Positions 26,450-36,097 of a DNA stretch of 64,000 nucleotides are shown here, piece by piece. Both the position numbers and the translations under genes were made by a program. The stretch covers positions 1 through 64,000 of the forward strand of contig DWZA01000091.1 in the NCBI GenBank assembly GCA_019118365.1, in the 5' to 3' direction. The notes below the pieces were generated by a model, which had not been told where the DNA came from, did not search any database, and saw only the letters and a program-made list of their open reading frames with translations. Positions within the stretch are counted from its first letter, which is position 1. Each line of letters starts with the position of its first letter. This DNA is from Candidatus Lachnoclostridium stercoravium (GTDB lineage Bacteria; Bacillota; Clostridia; Lachnospirales; Lachnospiraceae).

Positions 26450-27988
26450 CTATTCTCCTTTATCCGATTTCAGAATACATGCCATGATGGACTGCTGGGT
26501 AGCTTCCTCTGCCTTCATCTCTCCCACGATCTTTCCCTCGTTCATGATGTAGATCCTGTCCGACATTCCCAGGACCTCAGGAAGCTCTGATGAGATCATG
26601 ATCACCGATTTCCCGGCCGCCACAAGGTCGTTGATGATGCAGTAGATCTCATACTTCGCGCCTACGTCGATCCCTCTGGTAGGCTCGTCTAAGATCAGCA
26701 CCTCAGGCTCCGTGAACATCCATTTCGCCAACAGCACCTTCTGCTGGTTGCCGCCGCTTAAGTTTCCTACGTTCTGCTCTACAGACGGGCATTTCGTCTT
26801 CAGTTTCTCCCTGTACTCGTCTGCGATCAGAAATTCTTTGTCTTTATCAATAACCTTATGGCTGCTCACCGCGTCCATATTGGAAAGAGTCGTATTGATC
26901 TTAATCGGGTTGCTTAAGATCAGTCCGTTTCCTTTTCTGTCTTCCGTTACATAGGCGATCTTATGCTTAATGGCGTCTTCGATGGAATGGAGCTTTACCT
27001 CTGTTCCGTTTAAAAACAGCTGGCCACTGATATTGACGCCGTAGCTTTTTCCAAAGACGCTCATTGCCAGCTCTGTCCTGCCTGCCCCCATCAGCCCGCA
27101 GATACCTACCACTTCGCCTTTATGGATGTTCAGAGATACGTTGTCCACCACTTTTCTGTCTGAATACAGCGGGTGATAAACATTCCAGTTTCTGATCTCC
27201 ATAGCTACGCCGCCGATGTGCTTCTTTTCCCTTTTCGGGAAACGGTCGGTCAGTTCACGTCCTACCATTCCCTGGATGATCCTGTCCTCGGAAATATCGT
27301 CTTTCTTCTTGTCGAGAGTCTCTATGGTGGAACCGTCCCGGATGACCGTGATCTTATCCGCTACATAGGCGATCTCGTTCAGCTTATGGGAAATGATGAT
27401 CGATGTCATTCCCTCTGACTTAAATTTTAAAAGGAGTTCCAGGAGGGCTTTGGAATCATCCTCGTTTAAGGAAGCGGTCGGTTCGTCCAGGATCAGCAGC
27501 TTCGCATGCTTTGCAAGGGCCTTGGCGATCTCTACCAGCTGCTGTTTGCCTACGCCAATGTCTTTGACCAGGGTATGGGACGACTCCTTCAGACCCACGA
27601 TCTCCAGATATTTATCCGCTTCTCCATAAGTTTCATTCCAGTTTATACTGTAACTCTTTCCCCGCTCATTTCCCAGGTACATGTTCTCCCCGATGGACAT
27701 GTACGGGATCAGCGCCAGTTCCTGATGGATGATGACGATCCCCTTCTCCTCGCTGTCACTGATCTTGTTGAATTTACATACCTCGCCGTTGTAAATGATA
27801 TCTCCCTCGTAGGAGCCGTATGGATAAATGCCGCTGAGAACATTCATCAGAGTGGACTTTCCGGCTCCGTTCTCGCCTACAAGGGCGTGGATCTCTCCTT
27901 CTTCCACCTGCAGGTTTACGTTATCGAGGGCTTTTACCCCTGGGAAGGTCTTCACGATATTCTTCATTTCCAGAAGTATTTTTGCCAA
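26450..27988 (-). CDS. Multiple-sugar ABC transporter ATPase (GguA/XylG type, TTG start)
   Basis: Two fused nucleotide-binding domains in 512 residues. The first has the Walker [10 protein letters not shown], signature [14 protein letters not shown] and Walker [11 protein letters not shown]. The second has a degenerate Walker [11 protein letters not shown], signature [14 protein letters not shown] and [14 protein letters not shown] weakened second P-loop is usual in CUT2 ATPases. The start codon is TTG, eight bases after GGAGGG. A hairpin separates it from the binding-protein gene upstream. Confidence 0.92.
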   Translation of the reverse strand: MAKILLEMKNIVKTFPGVKALDNVNLQVEEGEIHALVGENGAGKSTLMNVLSGIYPYGSYEGDIIYNGEVCKFNKISDSEEKGIVIIHQELALIPYMSIGENMYLGNERGKSYSINWNETYGEADKYLEIVGLKESSHTLVKDIGVGKQQLVEIAKALAKHAKLLILDEPTASLNEDDSKALLELLLKFKSEGMTSIIISHKLNEIAYVADKITVIRDGSTIETLDKKKDDISEDRIIQGMVGRELTDRFPKREKKHIGGVAMEIRNWNVYHPLYSDRKVVDNVSLNIHKGEVVGICGLMGAGRTELAMSVFGKSYGVNISGQLFLNGTEVKLHSIEDAIKHKIAYVTEDRKGNGLILSNPIKINTTLSNMDAVSSHKVIDKDKEFLIADEYREKLKTKCPSVEQNVGNLSGGNQQKVLLAKWMFTEPEVLILDEPTRGIDVGAKYEIYCIINDLVAAGKSVIMISSELPEVLGMSDRIYIMNEGKIVGEMKAEEATQQSIMACILKSDKGE

Positions 27989-28008
27989 TCTATTTCCCTC
28001 CTAACTGA

Positions 28009-28039
28009 AGTGCAGGGGGCTTTTCAAACCTCCTGCACT
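28009..28039 (-). other. Intercistronic hairpin between binding-protein and ATPase genes
   Basis: AGTGCAGG and CCTGCACT form a stem without a following T run. Such hairpins often protect the upstream binding-protein mRNA and reduce read-through, giving more binding protein than membrane subunits. Confidence 0.6.
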
Positions 28040-28071
28040 GAATAATTAGCCTGACTTTATGCTGCTGACGA

Positions 28072-29217
28072 TCACTGTAACTGATCTTCTGTATAATAGC
28101 CGGAGTCAATAAGCATTTCTTTGTAGTTATCGATAGTTACTACTACCGGTTCGCAAAGATAGGTAGGAATGATACCTGTTCCGTTGTCGTAGGACTCTGT
28201 ATCGTTTACTTCTGCTTCTCCGCCCTGCATAACCGCGTCAACCATCTTTACTACCTGGGATGCCAGAGTTCTTGTATCTTTAAATACAGACATTGCCTGT
28301 TTTCCTGCTACCAGGTTCTTTACGTTCGCGATATCGCAGTCCTGTCCGGTAATGATCGGATATTCTCCTGTATAAGAAGAAGCCAGAGCGTTTTCTACGC
28401 CAAGGGCCGTGGAGTCGTTGGAGCAGAGAACTGCGTGTAATGTAGTGCCGTCAGAATAGTTGCCTGCGATAATGGTATCCATTCTGTTCTGAGCTTTTTC
28501 AGAATCCCAGTTTGCCGTAGCAACCTGCTCAAATGTGGTCTGTCCGGATTTTACGACCAGCTTTCCGGAATCAATATACGGCTGGAGCACGTCCATAGCG
28601 CCGCCGAAGAAGAATACGCAGTTATTGTCCGCCGGGTCGCCGGTAAAGAGCTCGATGTTGAACGGGCCGTCCTGGTTCTCCAGGTCAAGGGCTTCTACCA
28701 GATATTCGCCCTGTTTCTGGCCTACCATGTAGTTATCAAATGTAGCGTAATAGGTGACCGCGTCGGAGTTCATAAGCAGACGGTCGTAAGAGATTACCGG
28801 GATCCCTGCTTCCTTTGCCTGGCTTAACGGTTCTCCTAAGGAGCTTCCGTCGATGGATGCGATAACCAGCATCTCGCAGCCATTGGAGATCATATTTTCT
28901 ACCTGGGATACCTGGGTCTGTACATCGTTGGACGCATACTGCAGGTCAACCTCATATCCTGCCGCTTCCAGTTCCGCTTTCATATTAGAGCCGTCCTGGT
29001 TCCATCTCTGCAGGTCCTTTGTAGGCATTGCAACGCCGATCAGATGAGAACCGCCTTCCGCAGCATCCCCTGCCTCTGCAGCGTCCCCCGCCGCTTCCGT
29101 TCCTGCCGCTTCAGAAGCCGGAGCCTCTGTCTCGCTTTCAGACGATGAGCCGCAGCCTGCCGCTAAGCCCATAACCATAACGCTGGCCAGCACTGTTGCA
29201 AAAATTTTCTTTTTCAT
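28072..29217 (-). CDS. chvE: Sugar-binding lipoprotein of the CUT2 ABC transporter (ChvE type)
   Basis: Extracellular substrate-binding protein of 381 residues. The lipoprotein signal MKKKIFATVLASVMVMGLAAGC is followed by a Ser/Glu/Ala-rich tether and a Peripla_BP_4 fold (LIGVAMPTKDLQRWNQDG, VISYDRLLMNSDAVTYYATFDN, CSNDSTALGVENAL, ITGQDCDI). AGGAGG lies seven bases before ATG, so the 44 leading codons of the track ORF are dropped. The resemblance is to ChvE/multiple-monosaccharide binders. It is the first gene of the transport-catabolic operon. Confidence 0.92.
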   Translation of the reverse strand: MKKKIFATVLASVMVMGLAAGCGSSSESETEAPASEAAGTEAAGDAAEAGDAAEGGSHLIGVAMPTKDLQRWNQDGSNMKAELEAAGYEVDLQYASNDVQTQVSQVENMISNGCEMLVIASIDGSSLGEPLSQAKEAGIPVISYDRLLMNSDAVTYYATFDNYMVGQKQGEYLVEALDLENQDGPFNIELFTGDPADNNCVFFFGGAMDVLQPYIDSGKLVVKSGQTTFEQVATANWDSEKAQNRMDTIIAGNYSDGTTLHAVLCSNDSTALGVENALASSYTGEYPIITGQDCDIANVKNLVAGKQAMSVFKDTRTLASQVVKMVDAVMQGGEAEVNDTESYDNGTGIIPTYLCEPVVVTIDNYKEMLIDSGYYTEDQLQ

Positions 29218-29250
29218 AGAAATCCTCCTCCATTTGTTTTTGATGGTCTT

Positions 29251-29256
29251 ACTATA
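29251..29256 (-). promoter_or_regulatory. -10 element of the transport-catabolic operon, no clear -35
   Basis: TATAGT on the minus strand, about 35 bases upstream of the binding-protein start. No recognisable -35 lies 17 bp upstream, which fits activation by the AraC-type regulator encoded next door. Confidence 0.45.
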
Positions 29257-29308
29257 CCACAGCCCCGTCTGGACTTGCTTGCCGCCCTTCTGCACAGAAA
29301 TGCCAGGA

Positions 29309-29344
29309 TGCAAAAATGCCCTGTGTGAACAGGACATTTTTGCA
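29309..29344 (-). terminator. Terminator of the sensory operon
   Basis: TGCAAAAATG(T)CCTGT pairs with ACAGG(G)CATTTTTGCA around a short loop. It stands between the sensory genes and the transporter genes. Confidence 0.7.
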
Positions 29345-29367
29345 GTCAAATATGTGCTATCCTTATG

Positions 29368-30408
29368 CTACTTTTCGTTCAGATATACTTCCTCCCTGGA
29401 ATGAAATCCTCCTTTTATGATCACCTCGTCCATATTCTCCTTCGTTACCGCCATCGGCGCCATCTCCACATAGGGCACGTCGTAGGTCCCATCGCTGATG
29501 GTACGGGTTATCTCTGAAATATCCTCTCCCATCGCCAGCCGGTATGCATATCCCGCCGCGATCCTGGCTTCTTCTTCAATGGCTTTGAAGGCCGTCATTT
29601 CCTGGGTTCCCGCGATGATCCTCTGGCAGGCCACCAGATCTCCGTCCTGGCCTGTAAGCACCACCTTTCCCGCCAGCCTCTCTTCTGAAAGACCGCGGAA
29701 TACCTGGGTCGCCAGGTCGTCGTTTCCGCAGATGATCCCCTTTACATTTCTGGTAAGCTTCAGGCCTTCCTTTACGTAAGTATAAGCATTTTCCGCCAGC
29801 CAGTCTTCGCAGTTCGCCTCAAAGACCACTTCCAGTTCTGTTCCTTCCAGAACTTTATCTATGCCTTCCCGCACCTGCGCCACATTGTTGTCTGATTCCG
29901 GTCCCTGGATCAGGAAGATCTCCCCGCCGTCCGGAAGGTTCTCCGCCAGGCTTTCCGCCATCAGCTCTCCCACCTTCTCGTTATTAAAGGAAATGTACAG
30001 ATCCGCGCCGGAATTTTTTATCATTCTGTCGTACGCCACTGTCTTGATCCCTGCGTCCTTGGCTCTGCGCATAACGTCGGTGAGAGCTTCGCTGTCGCCG
30101 GCTACGACTACGATCACATCCACACCTTTCTCTATAAAATACTCGATCTGGGAGATCTGCTCCTCCACGTCTCCGTTGGCGTTCTGCACATTTACTTCCC
30201 CTCCCAGCTCCTTGATCGTGGAAACAAACACGTCCCTGTCCCGGATCCACCGTTCGATCACAAAGGAATCAAAGCTCAGGCCGATCTGAGGCACGTCCCT
30301 TTGTTCTTCTCTCTCCGTGGGGGCAGACGTTTCTTTTTCACCGCAGCCGGACAGTCCCAGCGCGGCTGCAGCAAGCAGCGCAGCTCCCGCACACACCCAT
30401 TTTTTCAT
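29368..30408 (-). CDS. Second sugar-binding lipoprotein (XylF-like)
   Basis: 346 residues with lipobox LGLSGCGEKE at residue 22 and a Peripla_BP_4 fold (IGLSFDSFVIERWIRDRDVF, VAYDRMIKNSGADLYISFNNEKVG, ICGNDDLATQVF, LTGQDGDLVACQRIIAG). It lies five bases after the response-regulator gene and before a terminator, so it belongs with the sensing genes and not directly with the ABC subunits. It could deliver sugar to the transporter or compete with the membrane-bound sensor protein for ligand. Confidence 0.88.
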   Translation of the reverse strand: MKKWVCAGAALLAAAALGLSGCGEKETSAPTEREEQRDVPQIGLSFDSFVIERWIRDRDVFVSTIKELGGEVNVQNANGDVEEQISQIEYFIEKGVDVIVVVAGDSEALTDVMRRAKDAGIKTVAYDRMIKNSGADLYISFNNEKVGELMAESLAENLPDGGEIFLIQGPESDNNVAQVREGIDKVLEGTELEVVFEANCEDWLAENAYTYVKEGLKLTRNVKGIICGNDDLATQVFRGLSEERLAGKVVLTGQDGDLVACQRIIAGTQEMTAFKAIEEEARIAAGYAYRLAMGEDISEITRTISDGTYDVPYVEMAPMAVTKENMDEVIIKGGFHSREEVYLNEK

Positions 30409-30413
30409 AATTT

Positions 30414-32000
30414 CTACCTCTCCCTGTATTCGCTTGGGGTCACGCCCTCATACTTTTTAAAAATACGGCTGAAATAATTCGGATCGCTGTAACCGGACAG
30501 GATGCAGACTTCCTTTATGCTGTATTTCGGATCGGATAACAGAAGCCTGGCCTGTTTCATCCTGGCAGAAGTAAGGTATTCGATAAATGTTTTTCCTGTT
30601 TCCTGCTTAAACAGGCGGCTTAAATAATAAGGGCTTACATCCACCATCCTGGCCGCCTCGTCCAAAGTGATCTCCTTCTGATAGTTCTCGTCGATATAAT
30701 TCTTCACTTTCGATACCAGGCTTTCCGATTCTTTCGCCCTGAGACTTCCCATGCTCTCGCACATCTGCCTGGTCTTTTCCTGGAACCATCTGCGGATCTC
30801 CTCATATCCGGCGGCTTCCTGCACTTCTTTCATGTAATTATGCCTGTAATGGAATCCGTATTTCATGCCGCCTTTCTGGAATCCCCTGTATTCCAGCTGC
30901 ATTACCAGCTCCAGGACTTTTATCTCGATATCTTCCCTGCTGTCCGGATAATTTTTCAGCATCCAGTCAAACAGCTCTCCGGCGCAGCGGACAGCCCCTT
31001 CTGTATCCGCCTTTATCCCGTACTGATAATATTTATTCTCCAGGTTTACCGGATACTCTCCCTCATACTCCTTATAGCTTGGCAGATCCCGGAAATGAAC
31101 TACATGGCTGTCGCTTTCCCGCAGGGCGGTCAGCGCTTCGTTGTAGGATTCCCGCGCTTCTTCCAGGGGCTTTACGGTCCCGATACCGGCGCGGAACCGG
31201 CTGTCGATCCTGCTTTCCAGCTTATGCACCATGTTTCTGGTCCTGGTGATGATCTCCACCCGCTCTTCATACTTCAGCGTTTCGCTTTCTACTGGGATGC
31301 AGATCACGACCCGGTTTCCCATGACGGAACCGATGATGCACTCGAAGTAATCCCTGACCGTTTCTCTCAACTTTGGATAGAACCGGCTGGCTTTTACGCT
31401 GACTCCCACCGCGTTGGTCATGATCCCTTTTTCCTCGCTGTCGCCAAATTCCAGGACAATGACTGTGCAGTATTGTTCCGTGATGTTGAGCATCTCCTTA
31501 TACCGTTCCTGGTAGATCTCCGTATCGTCCTGAAGGATATTGTAAATAAACCCGCTTTCGATCATAGGCACCACGATCTCCAGCTTTTCCTTTATCTTCA
31601 GGTCGTCGCTGCGCTTCTGCCGGATGTCGTCCACCTTATGCATGGCCTTCATGCACACGTCCAGGATCACCTTTTTATTCACCGGCTTTGTCAGATAATC
31701 CATAACTCCCAGGTTCAGCGCCTCCTGGGCATAGCCGAACTTGTCGTAGGCGGAAATAATGATGATCATCATGGTCTTATTGGTCTGCCGTATCTCCTTG
31801 ATCGCCTGTATACCGTTCAGCCCCGGCATCTGAATGTCCACAAAGGCGATATCCGGCCGGAAGCTTTCCGCCTGTTCGATCACTCCCCGCCCTGTTTTTA
31901 CACACACGATCTCGCACTCGCTCCCGAAATTTGATTCTATGATATGCTTCAGAGAGTTCAGCATGATCCCTTCGTCATCTGCCAGCAGGATCCTGTACAT
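30414..32000 (-). CDS. AraC-type response regulator (YesN-like)
   Basis: 528 residues. The N-terminal receiver domain (ILLADDEGIMLNSLKHII, phospho-acceptor Asp in FVDIQMPG about residue 56, Lys in YLTKPVNK) is followed by a long linker and a C-terminal pair of helix-turn-helix motifs (ITLDEAARMVDVSPYYLSRLFKQETGKTFIEYL, SIKEVCILSGYSDPNYFSRIFKKYEGVTPSEYRER). It is phosphorylated by the adjacent LytS-like kinase and is the probable activator of the transporter operon. Its start overlaps the kinase gene by 26 bp. Confidence 0.92.
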   Translation of the reverse strand: MYRILLADDEGIMLNSLKHIIESNFGSECEIVCVKTGRGVIEQAESFRPDIAFVDIQMPGLNGIQAIKEIRQTNKTMMIIIISAYDKFGYAQEALNLGVMDYLTKPVNKKVILDVCMKAMHKVDDIRQKRSDDLKIKEKLEIVVPMIESGFIYNILQDDTEIYQERYKEMLNITEQYCTVIVLEFGDSEEKGIMTNAVGVSVKASRFYPKLRETVRDYFECIIGSVMGNRVVICIPVESETLKYEERVEIITRTRNMVHKLESRIDSRFRAGIGTVKPLEEARESYNEALTALRESDSHVVHFRDLPSYKEYEGEYPVNLENKYYQYGIKADTEGAVRCAGELFDWMLKNYPDSREDIEIKVLELVMQLEYRGFQKGGMKYGFHYRHNYMKEVQEAAGYEEIRRWFQEKTRQMCESMGSLRAKESESLVSKVKNYIDENYQKEITLDEAARMVDVSPYYLSRLFKQETGKTFIEYLTSARMKQARLLLSDPKYSIKEVCILSGYSDPNYFSRIFKKYEGVTPSEYRER

Positions 32001-33498
32001 TTTCCTTCTCTCCTTTCAGTGGGATTTCCAGCGTTACCTCCGTTCCCTTGTCCTCGCCGCCGCTGGTGATCTTCATAATACCTTTACAGTCATAGTACAT
32101 CTCCAGCCTGTTTCTTACGTTGTCCATGCCTATGCCTGTGGAATTGCTGTTCCTTCCGCCATGAAGCAGAGGCTCCCCGCTTAATATCTTATCGATCATC
32201 TCCTGGGACATGCCTTTTCCATTATCTTTTACTGTCATTCTCAATATCTTTCCTTCCCGCCTTATGGCAAGAGAGATCTTCCCTTCCCGTTCGATGTTCC
32301 GTATCCCGTGATTGACCGCGTTTTCCACGATAGGCTGCAGGATCATGCTGGGCATACGGATCTGCTTCACGTCTTTATCTATATCCGCATGATAATGGAT
32401 ATCCCCGTCAAAGCGCACGTTCAGGATGTAGATGTAGTTTTCCACCGCCTCTACTTCCTCTCCTACGGACGCGTCTTCCATTCCTTTCTTTACATTGTAG
32501 CGAAAAAAGTCCGCCATCCTTTCCAGAAACGTACAGGTCTTTTCCGCGTCCTCCATGACCGCTAACTGCGCCCCTGCGTTCAGGGAATTAAAAAGGAAAT
32601 GGGGATTGATCTGGGACTGGAGGTACTTCAGCTGGGCCTCTTTCAGATGAGTCTCCATCAGAAGCTCCCGCTCCATCATCTTCTGCTCCTTTTCCGCGCT
32701 TTCCTTGATCCTGTCAATATAATCTTCCAGGCTTGCGATCATCTGGTTGAACGTCCTGGTAAGGATGCCGATCTCGTCGTCCGATTTTGCAGGGGGCATT
32801 TTCAGATGGAAACAGCCCTGTCCTACCAGTTTCGCCGCGTGAGCCAGGTCTGTCAGCGGATTTACGATATCCTTGGTGATCGCCATAAGGATGGAGATAC
32901 CTGTCAGCATGACGCAGATCAGGATAACGGAACTGACGATCTCCATGTACTCCAGAGCCTGCCTGAGCATCTGGTATCTGGCGGAATTGCTTTTAAACTG
33001 CAGGCTGTTCAGGCTGGAAATGCTGCCGTTAATATACTTGTAATGCCTGCTGGCCAGCTCATAATTGTCTTTATATTTTTCTACGTTCCGGCCTCTTTTT
33101 GCCTGGACCGCTTCCGCCGCTATATGCAGATAAGTGTCCGACATGTTCCGTATATTCTTTTCAAGGATCTTTACCGGATTGTCGATCAGCTCCTGGTTCA
33201 GCCCGTTTAAAAGGGCCGTATACTCCTGCTCGCTCCGATAATAGTTTTCCAGAGCTTCCGAACTCTGGACGGATATGTAGCTGTAAAGATCCTCCTGTAC
33301 CCTGGCAAGCGCGTCCGACAGCTCGCTTAAGTTTACATTGGTGGCGTACACCGTATCCACCTTCTGTATCGTCCGGTTTACCTGCCAGTAGATAAATAAA
33401 TTGCTGGCAAAAAGGACAAGGGCGGTCAGCGTAACTTCAAAAAGGATCTTTTTCCCTAAAGGGAGCCTGTACCAGAACTTCTTTTTTTCCGTCTTCAT
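31975..33498 (-). CDS. Membrane sensor histidine kinase (LytS/YesM type)
   Basis: 507 residues. One membrane helix near residue 25 and another near 185-205 flank an extracytoplasmic helical region. A HAMP-like segment (DIVNPLTDLAHAAKLVGQGCF) comes next, then His_kinase with the phospho-acceptor in SQINPHFLFNSLNA (about residue 305) and an HATPase_c domain (PIVENAVNHGIRN, NGKGMSQEMI, GIGMDNVRNRLEMYY). The ATG overlaps the stop of the upstream binding-protein gene (TGATG), as expected for a sensor complex made together. Confidence 0.92.
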   Translation of the reverse strand: MKTEKKKFWYRLPLGKKILFEVTLTALVLFASNLFIYWQVNRTIQKVDTVYATNVNLSELSDALARVQEDLYSYISVQSSEALENYYRSEQEYTALLNGLNQELIDNPVKILEKNIRNMSDTYLHIAAEAVQAKRGRNVEKYKDNYELASRHYKYINGSISSLNSLQFKSNSARYQMLRQALEYMEIVSSVILICVMLTGISILMAITKDIVNPLTDLAHAAKLVGQGCFHLKMPPAKSDDEIGILTRTFNQMIASLEDYIDRIKESAEKEQKMMERELLMETHLKEAQLKYLQSQINPHFLFNSLNAGAQLAVMEDAEKTCTFLERMADFFRYNVKKGMEDASVGEEVEAVENYIYILNVRFDGDIHYHADIDKDVKQIRMPSMILQPIVENAVNHGIRNIEREGKISLAIRREGKILRMTVKDNGKGMSQEMIDKILSGEPLLHGGRNSNSTGIGMDNVRNRLEMYYDCKGIMKITSGGEDKGTEVTLEIPLKGEKENVQDPAGR

Positions 33499-34535
33499 CA
33501 GCTTTCCTCCAGTCCTTCTCTGAACTTATGAATATTGCTGCTGTCTATAAACTGAAGATCCACGCTGTAATAAGAGTTTACCCGGCCTACGCCCAGGTAC
33601 TCTGTTAAAGCCATGATGCTGTATTCTCCCATCTGCTTTGTATCCACTACCATAGTGACGGGGATCGTGCCATTTTCGATGGCATCCAGGATCTGGTCGG
33701 AATAATAGTACGCGATCACCTGCGCTTCCCCTACTTTGTTAAAGTCAATGATCGCCTGATATACCGCTTCCGTATCCGTCTCATCCATGCAGACAAAAAC
33801 GTCCGGCGGCCCTTCCGGGCTCTGGAAGATATTCCATATCGTCTCTTCCACTTCAAAATTACCGGTGGAGCTTACTGTTCTTTCTTCGATCCCGATCCGC
33901 ACCGGATCATCGTATTCCGTCATAAGCACGTTATTGATCTGGCTTACTACCTGGGCCTGGCTTCCGTCTGCGGAATTGTCCCGAAGGAGCGCCATCACCC
34001 GGACCGGATCGTTTCCGTCCGGCAAAAGATCCAGGATCTGACGGCCGTACTCCTGCCCCAGCTGGTAGGAATTGGCGCCTACAAAGCTGACGCGGCTGGT
34101 GCTGGGCGCATCCTTTAACACCGTGACTACCGGTATTCCATACGCCCCCGCCGCCTCGATCTTCCTGTCCAGGCTCCGTTCTCCCGTATACTCCAGGATG
34201 ATCCCATCTACCTTGGCTGCGATCGCCATATCCATATAATCCGAAGCGGTATATTCCATAGCCGTAGACCTGTTTTCCCCCCACAGCTCCAGCAAAGCAT
34301 CGCACCTCTCCGCTTCTTCCCTCATGCTTTGGACTACGTCCTGCCAGAACGGCAGATCTGAATTTTCTACGATCACGACGAAATGATGCTGATATGTCCT
34401 GATATTTTCCAGCTCGTCCGCCCCGATCCTGTCCAGGACGCTGTTATAATACGAGTGGGTCAGAAATGTAAGAAATCCGATCAAAAACGCTCCTGCCAAA
34501 AGCAGGGCTACCTTTCGGTCCAGCCTGCGCTTCAT
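33498..34535 (-). CDS. Membrane-anchored sugar-binding sensor protein (XylFII-like)
   Basis: 345 residues. An N-terminal anchor helix (VALLLAGAFLIGFLTFLTHSYY) without a lipobox is followed by a Peripla_BP_4 fold (HHFVVIVENSDLPFWQDVVQSM, VDGIILEYTGERS, SFVGANSYQLGQEYGRQIL, VFVCMDETDTEAVYQAI). The order with LytS and YesN genes matches the xylose-sensing XylFII-LytS-AraC system described in Clostridium, where XylFII binds sugar and drives kinase pairing. GGGGGG favours the second ATG (MKRRLD) as start. It is the first gene of the operon. Confidence 0.85.
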   Translation of the reverse strand: MKRRLDRKVALLLAGAFLIGFLTFLTHSYYNSVLDRIGADELENIRTYQHHFVVIVENSDLPFWQDVVQSMREEAERCDALLELWGENRSTAMEYTASDYMDMAIAAKVDGIILEYTGERSLDRKIEAAGAYGIPVVTVLKDAPSTSRVSFVGANSYQLGQEYGRQILDLLPDGNDPVRVMALLRDNSADGSQAQVVSQINNVLMTEYDDPVRIGIEERTVSSTGNFEVEETIWNIFQSPEGPPDVFVCMDETDTEAVYQAIIDFNKVGEAQVIAYYYSDQILDAIENGTIPVTMVVDTKQMGEYSIMALTEYLGVGRVNSYYSVDLQFIDSSNIHKFREGLEES

Positions 34536-34597
34536 ATTTTGTCTACCCCCCATATCCCTGCCGCAGCCTCTGCCGAGTCTGCCTGAATCGTACCATT

Positions 34598-34626
34598 ATT
34601 ATAACTTTCGTCTGAAAAAATCTCAA
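34598..34626 (-). promoter_or_regulatory. Promoter of the sugar-sensing operon
   Basis: Minus-strand TTGAGA, 17 bp, TATAAT, about 63 bases upstream of the sensor protein start. It is a good housekeeping promoter, so sensing genes are likely made without sugar. Confidence 0.75.
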
Positions 34627-34655
34627 CTGAACTGATACACAATTTGTATTAAAGT

Positions 34656-34707
34656 GTAACCGTTCAGCCGTGTATCTTCTTGCCAGCACAAAATGTGCTG
34701 ACAAGAA
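34656..34707 (+). repeat. Fragment of the 141-bp repeat (left end and first hairpin only)
   Basis: GTAACC followed by GTTCAGCCGTGTATCTTCTT and a complete CAGCACA/TGTGCTG hairpin, then unrelated sequence. It lies eight bases after the MATE stop codon. The flanking GTAACCGTTCAG recurs on the other side of the MATE gene. Confidence 0.75.
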
Positions 34708-34715
34708 CGGCGTGA

Positions 34716-36074
34716 TCAGCCCTTCTGCAGGCCGATCTTTTTACGGAATACCATAAGGAATACGGCAGAAGAAACAGCCGCCGGGATAATATCCGATACC
34801 GGCTCGGTAAAGAAGATGTTTTCTACGCCAAAAACCGCAGGGATCAGAAATACTCCCCCGAAAAATATCATTTTACGGAATGCGGACAGGGAGATTGCCG
34901 TTCCGGCCGCGCTAAGTCCGGTGAAGCCGTCCACGATGGTATACTGCACTCCCAGAGGAATGAGTCCCAGAGTATAGATCCGGATAGCCTGCACGGTAAG
35001 GCGGACATACTCTTCGTCCCTGGTAAAGATGCAGACAAAAAGGTGTGGGATCAGCTGGGCGATGATAAACATGATCCCTGTAAAGGCCAGCGCCAGGAAG
35101 AGGATGTTCTTTTCCGCCTTTACGATCCGTTCCGGCCTTTTCGCCCCCAGGTTATACCCAAGGATCGTCTGGGTTCCCGTAGTGATGCCGCCTAAAGGCA
35201 TGGTCACCATCAGCATAAAGCTCTGCACGATAGTCATGCACGTAAGGAGCATATCTCCCCGTTCCGGGCCTCCGTACCGCTGTATCACCGCATTTAGGGA
35301 AATGATCATAACGTTGTCAAAGGCAATGATCAGGCCGTAGGAAAAGCCCAATAAAGCCACCTTCCGTATGATCTTCCACTGTATGCCCATAAGCCGGATC
35401 CTTACAGGCGGGCGTGAGCTGAACAGAAAGCACATCACAAAAAGGAAGGAGGCCAGCTGAGACAGCACCGTCGCCAACGCCGCTCCTTTTACTCCCATAT
35501 CCAGCGCAAAAATAAAGACCGGATCCAGCACGATATTGCTGACCGCTCCCAGTATCACAGACATCATGCCTGTTTTCGCAAATCCCTGGCAGATGATAAA
35601 CTGGTTCATCCCCGTGGTCATAAGAGCAAATACGGTTCCAAGAAGATAGATCGTAATGTATTCATTAGCGTAAGCGAAGGTCTTTTCACTGGCTCCAAAC
35701 CACATCAGCAGGTGGTTTTTCAAAAGCAGGGATATGATCATAACAACTGTGGAAATCGTCAGAAGCATGAAAAAACAGTTAGATAAGATCCTCTCTGCTC
35801 CTTTCATATGCTTCTGTCCCATTTTTATGCTCATCAGCGGAGCGCCGCCGATCCCCACCAGGAACGCGAACGCCGTAAGCAGGGTGACGATCGGACCGCA
35901 CACTCCCACGCCAGCCAGGGCCAGTTCGCCGATCCCTTCAATATTTCCTATATACATCCGGTCAACGATGCTGTAAAACACGCTGACAAACTGCGCCAGC
36001 ATAGACGGAAACGCGAGCCTCCAGACGAGCCCGCGCATATTATCCGTATCAAAATTATTTTCCAGTTTCATCAT
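34716..36074 (-). CDS. MATE-family multidrug/metabolite efflux protein
   Basis: Twelve-helix Na+ or H+ driven exporter of about 452 residues. The repeated halves start at FPSMLAQFVSVFYSIVDRMYIGN (residue 27) and GFSYGLIIAFDNVMIISLNAVI (about 255), and GTQTILGYNLGAKRPERI is typical of the family. The first ATG of the ORF has its SD directly abutting it, so the ATGATG nine bases from AAAGG is preferred. The gene is bounded by copies of GTAACCGTTCAG in inverted order, so it may have arrived as a unit. The substrate is unknown. Confidence 0.9.
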   Translation of the reverse strand: MMKLENNFDTDNMRGLVWRLAFPSMLAQFVSVFYSIVDRMYIGNIEGIGELALAGVGVCGPIVTLLTAFAFLVGIGGAPLMSIKMGQKHMKGAERILSNCFFMLLTISTVVMIISLLLKNHLLMWFGASEKTFAYANEYITIYLLGTVFALMTTGMNQFIICQGFAKTGMMSVILGAVSNIVLDPVFIFALDMGVKGAALATVLSQLASFLFVMCFLFSSRPPVRIRLMGIQWKIIRKVALLGFSYGLIIAFDNVMIISLNAVIQRYGGPERGDMLLTCMTIVQSFMLMVTMPLGGITTGTQTILGYNLGAKRPERIVKAEKNILFLALAFTGIMFIIAQLIPHLFVCIFTRDEEYVRLTVQAIRIYTLGLIPLGVQYTIVDGFTGLSAAGTAISLSAFRKMIFFGGVFLIPAVFGVENIFFTEPVSDIIPAAVSSAVFLMVFRKKIGLQKG

Positions 36075-36097
36075 CGGTTCCATCCTTTTCTTTTTTT

